In this document: positions 61,501-64,000 of the stretch, one piece after another
How the letters are laid out: each line of letters opens with the position of its first letter
Position numbering within the stretch: the stretch's first letter is position 1
Origin: Nomia melanderi
Lineage: Eukaryota; Arthropoda; Insecta; Hymenoptera; Halictidae
Direction: 5' to 3'
Assembly (NCBI RefSeq): GCF_051020985.1
Contig: NC_134999.1
Span: 39,121,660-39,185,659 of the forward strand
DNA: 64,000 bases
The notes under the pieces: model-generated
Told to the model about the DNA's origin: nothing
What the model saw: the letters and a program-made list of their open reading frames with translations, nothing else
Databases searched by the model: none
Program-made: the position numbers and the translations under genes

Positions 61501-62250
61501 TCTATTCGGAGTACCGGCGTGCGTTGCGAAATATTATTGGGTAACGTCAGACGTTTCGCGAGAAGCACCAGACGCGCCATGGACGACTTTCAGGTGGTGG
61601 TTGGAAGGTTCGATGGAGCTCATCGGTTACAGCATCGAAAGATACCGATGGCTTCCGTCGTTCGGTATTAATCGGCGCATTTCCGATCGCGATTTTATTC
61701 CCCGCGACGGGAAAGATGACGAACCGATCTATAGACGATAAACTGTTGACGAGCGGGTGGATATAAACGGAGGATCGCAGGAATTTTTAGCCAGTACGTC
61801 AGTAGCCAGTAAAGTGAACGGTTCGAAAATAGTAATCTTGAACAGACGTCCGATTCTCGGCCGCCTATATCCACTAGCTCTTCTTTATGTATCTTAGAAG
61901 ACACGGCGTCTTTTTGATTTCAATTACGTACGTTCTATATTTCTCTGCACCGCGCCATAGCCTACAAAGCGGAATCTTCCCGCCCGATAAAAGCTTTCAA
62001 TCTGTAAATTTAGCTGCAATTTAACAAGATTTTCCGATCGAAGATACAACGGTTTTGAGTCGGTCTGTAGCATCCGACGCGAAATGATCGTTAACGAAAC
62101 AGCGAAACCTATGGTTCTCCGCGTTAAATCGAGGAGTTTACTATCGATCCGGTGGGATCTCCCTGTAGGATCGAAATAGAAACGATACCAAGAGCGGCAG
62201 TCGGAAGGCGAGGGAAGGAAAACGTAACAAGTGTTCGTTGCATGTTTCAG
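58501..62250. other. no coding exon recognised between the possible thin promoter and thin exon 1
   Basis: If the 5' exon at 58.2 kb is real, this is thin intron 1. A 90-codon plus-strand ORF at 59874-60146 has fairly normal composition but starts at a non-ATG codon and lacks splice context. Confidence 0.5.
59192..59220. repeat. GGCGAC-GGC-GTCGCC hairpin next to CGACGTCG
   Basis: A 6-bp perfect stem beside a separate 8-bp palindrome in CpG-rich sequence. Confidence 0.75.
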
Positions 62251-62252
62251 GC

Positions 62253-62432
62253 ATGGAGCAGTTCGAGCAACTGCTAACGTGCGCGATATGCCTGGACCGA
62301 TACAGGAACCCGAAGCTTTTGCCATGCCAGCACAGCTTTTGCATGGAACCCTGCATGGATGGCCTCGTTGACTACGTGCGTCGACAGGTCAAGTGTCCGG
62401 AATGCAGGGCGGAACATCGTATACCTTATCAA
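62253..62432 (+). CDS. tn: thin, first coding exon (RING finger)
   Basis: This exon encodes residues 1-60 and contains the complete RING finger. It is preceded by acceptor TTTCAG at 62245-62250, so at least one 5' untranslated exon lies upstream. It ends in phase 0 at the strong donor GTGAGT. Confidence 0.93.
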
Positions 62433-63577
62433 GTGAGTACGAACCGAAAACTATCGATCGCCGCGCGTATTCTTTGCATCCGCGGTCCAAGTATCGAATG
62501 AAAATCGCTCGAAGGGATTTCTAGAATTTTTCGATTTCCCCGGTGGAAATTAGTCGGCGGGATAAACGCGGTGGTCGGTCTCGTATATGAAAAGCTGCTC
62601 GCGGCCGATGCAAATGCACGGGCACAGGCACGCCGCGCGGGCTTTTCAAATGAACCGTGCGGCCCCGAACAAGGTTCCGCCGAACCGGGTATAATGCGCG
62701 GCCCGGGCTCATCTTTATTCAACGGCGAATCTGCGGCGAGATCCCTCATGAAACTGGATGAACTTTCGCGTTTCATAGTGTGACACCTCTCACGAGCCAT
62801 TTGTCTTAGTTTCTCCTTTGCCCCGGGACGAGACCGCGTACATCAAACGCGGCTCTGTCGTCGTTAATTAAAGCCCGGCCCGCGCCACCAAGAAAACGCT
62901 GGGCTCGCGACACAACCGAGAAACCAGCAGAAAATTCCGTATGAAATTCAATTCCGCGTAAAAGCTGCCGCTCTGTCTCACCGGCGAACCTGTGCCCGAC
63001 CCACTACAAAATTCCTTTCGTTTCAACGGGCTGTCATGATTATTCAATCGAGCAGGGTCGGCCCGGAATATACTTCAAGTAGATCCGCGCATGACTCGGC
63101 TCTTTCGGAATCGGGTCCGCTTTGGGGCTCGAAATCCGTTCTGCAAATTCGATGTGCCGCGCGTATCATCGAAATATCCTGATACTTTTCGGGAAACGAA
63201 CGAAAGCTTTCGTTCTTCTACGAAATGATCGGAAAGGACAAGGTTGCGTCGAGTAAAGTCCGAATATCGAGAACGATTCGATTGGTTTCTATTGTGCGGA
63301 TCATGCGATTCCCCGAGTTTCTATCGTCTACTTTTCAATGCAGGGCGTGCAGGCGTTCCCGACCAACGTGACCCTGCAGCGATTCCTGGAATTGCACATC
63401 GAGATCACCGGCGAGCTGCCGGACCCGACCAGCGGCCAGACGATGGAACGGTGCGGCGTTTGTTCGGAGAAAAGCTACTGCTCGCTCTGCGTACACTGTG
63501 AGAAAAAGTGTTGCCCCGAGTGCAAGGACGCTCACATGGACATCCTCAGGCGTGAAATTACGCGCATCAATTCTCAG
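62253..63577 (+). CDS. tn: thin (TRIM32-like RING/B-box E3 ubiquitin ligase), 5' part of the gene, two exons
   Basis: Ortholog of Drosophila thin (also called abba), a TRIM32-like E3 ubiquitin ligase of muscle that keeps sarcomeres and costameres intact. The visible protein is 138 residues in two exons, 62253-62432 and 63344-63577, both phase 0. Residues 10-51 form a RING: C10/C13, C25/H27, C30/C34, C48/C51. Residues 61-96 form the conserved linker (starts GVQAFPTNV, contains ELHIEITGELPDPTSGQ). Residues 97-124 form a B-box-like cluster: C97/C100, C106/C109, C112, C116/C117, C120 and H124. The start is ATG 62253, two bases inside its exon, and the encoded MEQFEQLLTC matches the family start. 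Splice sites are clean: donor CAA/GTGAGT at 62433, acceptor ATGCAG/GGC at 63344, donor CAG/GTTAGA at 63578. The coiled coil and NHL repeats expected of the family lie beyond the window. Family assignment is from memory of conserved motifs; I am very sure of it. Confidence 0.93.
62433..63343 (+). other. thin intron between coding exons 1 and 2
   Basis: This is a 911-base intron with GTGAGT and CAG ends. Its ORFs on both strands are short and arginine-rich, and I see no protein motif in them. Confidence 0.85.
63344..63577 (+). CDS. tn: thin, second coding exon (linker and B-box-like zinc cluster)
   Basis: This exon encodes residues 61-138. The acceptor is a pyrimidine-rich tract ending AATGCAG at 63343. 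The exon ends with RINSQ at donor GTTAGA, in phase 0. Reading on past the donor reaches an in-frame stop within about 130 bases, which supports splicing here. Confidence 0.92.
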
Positions 63578-64000
63578 GTTAGAGAAATTGCGTATCCTTT
63601 TCGAGTACATCGCGCCCCTGCCACCCACGGGATCGAGGAATTCGCGCTGCACACAGAGGGAACGGCGAGTCGTTGTTTTCCACTGAAATATTTTCTAAAA
63701 GGATAGCATCGCGCTATCCTTTTTTACTCGCATTCCTCTGCGGAGCAACCGTTTCTCGCTAGCACAGAGTTTTTCGTACATTCTCTAATCGAACAGAGCC
63801 GTTTCGAAACAAACTAGCCCTTTCGCGGAAGGAATATTCTCTAATAAATAATAGCGACGCTTCGAACCGGAGTTACAAGATCGAACGACCCTCGAGACTC
63901 GCTCGCCCTCGCCTTTCCATCATTCCGATATCCGAATTCAGATTCCCAGCGATTAAACCTGTCCGACGACCGATTTCAATTCCGGCCCCAACCTCGATCG
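63578..64000 (+). other. start of the next thin intron (runs off the window)
   Basis: The intron begins GTTAGA. It holds a perfect 11-bp hairpin followed by a T run at 63697-63725. No exon is visible before the window ends. Confidence 0.8.
63697..63725. repeat. perfect 11-bp hairpin followed by a T run
   Basis: AAAAGGATAGC pairs with GCTATCCTTTT around the loop ATCGC. Further T follows. Confidence 0.9.

Noticed and set aside
63335..63652. Minus-strand ORF over thin exon 2
   Set aside because: It is the antisense shadow of a well-supported coding exon.
1..64000. CRISPR arrays, operons, phage genes, rRNA, intact transposons, known conserved insect microRNAs
   Set aside because: I looked for direct-repeat/spacer arrays, transposase or reverse-transcriptase motifs and several familiar microRNA seeds by eye and found none; a profile search would be more sensitive.

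Overview
This looks like nuclear DNA of an insect, most likely a hymenopteran (bee, wasp or ant). Genes are split by short and long introns, gene density is very low, CpG dinucleotides are abundant, and the one gene I can name is the ortholog of the Drosophila muscle gene thin. There is no operon structure, CRISPR array, rRNA, recognisable tRNA or intact transposase/reverse transcriptase. The hymenopteran assignment is inference from composition; the insect assignment rests mainly on thin.

Layout. 1-16 kb: almost entirely non-coding, with three isolated exon-like segments (about 6.4 kb +, 10.7 kb -, 15.4 kb +) supported only by splice signals and an open frame. 16.1-24.7 kb: a minus-strand gene that I assembled from seven exons whose reading phases all fit (about 416 residues). 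It has a helical N-terminus, a poly-Glu tract, a tandem 20-residue repeat and an AATAAA signal 30 bases past the stop. I do not recognise the protein. 24.7-25.5 kb: a 152-bp gap that may be a shared promoter, followed head-to-head by plus-strand ORFs with F-box-like spacing at the start and a repeat-rich tail. 25.5-40.7 kb: non-coding, except for a minus-strand ORF ending in a hydrophobic segment (29.7-30.0 kb), a 20-bp-period minisatellite (31.8 kb), and a purine-rich to pyrimidine-rich flip around 37.6 kb. 40.7-42.1 kb: a phase-consistent plus-strand exon containing two strong hairpins, possibly joined to a terminal exon at 42.0 kb. 42-58 kb: non-coding with simple repeats. 58-64 kb: a possible promoter or 5' exon, and then the first two coding exons of thin (tn), which runs out of the window.

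The genes show no sign of acting together. thin encodes a TRIM-type ubiquitin ligase; only its RING, the linker and a B-box-like zinc cluster are in view. Most other calls are exon predictions by eye; transcript data would decide them.
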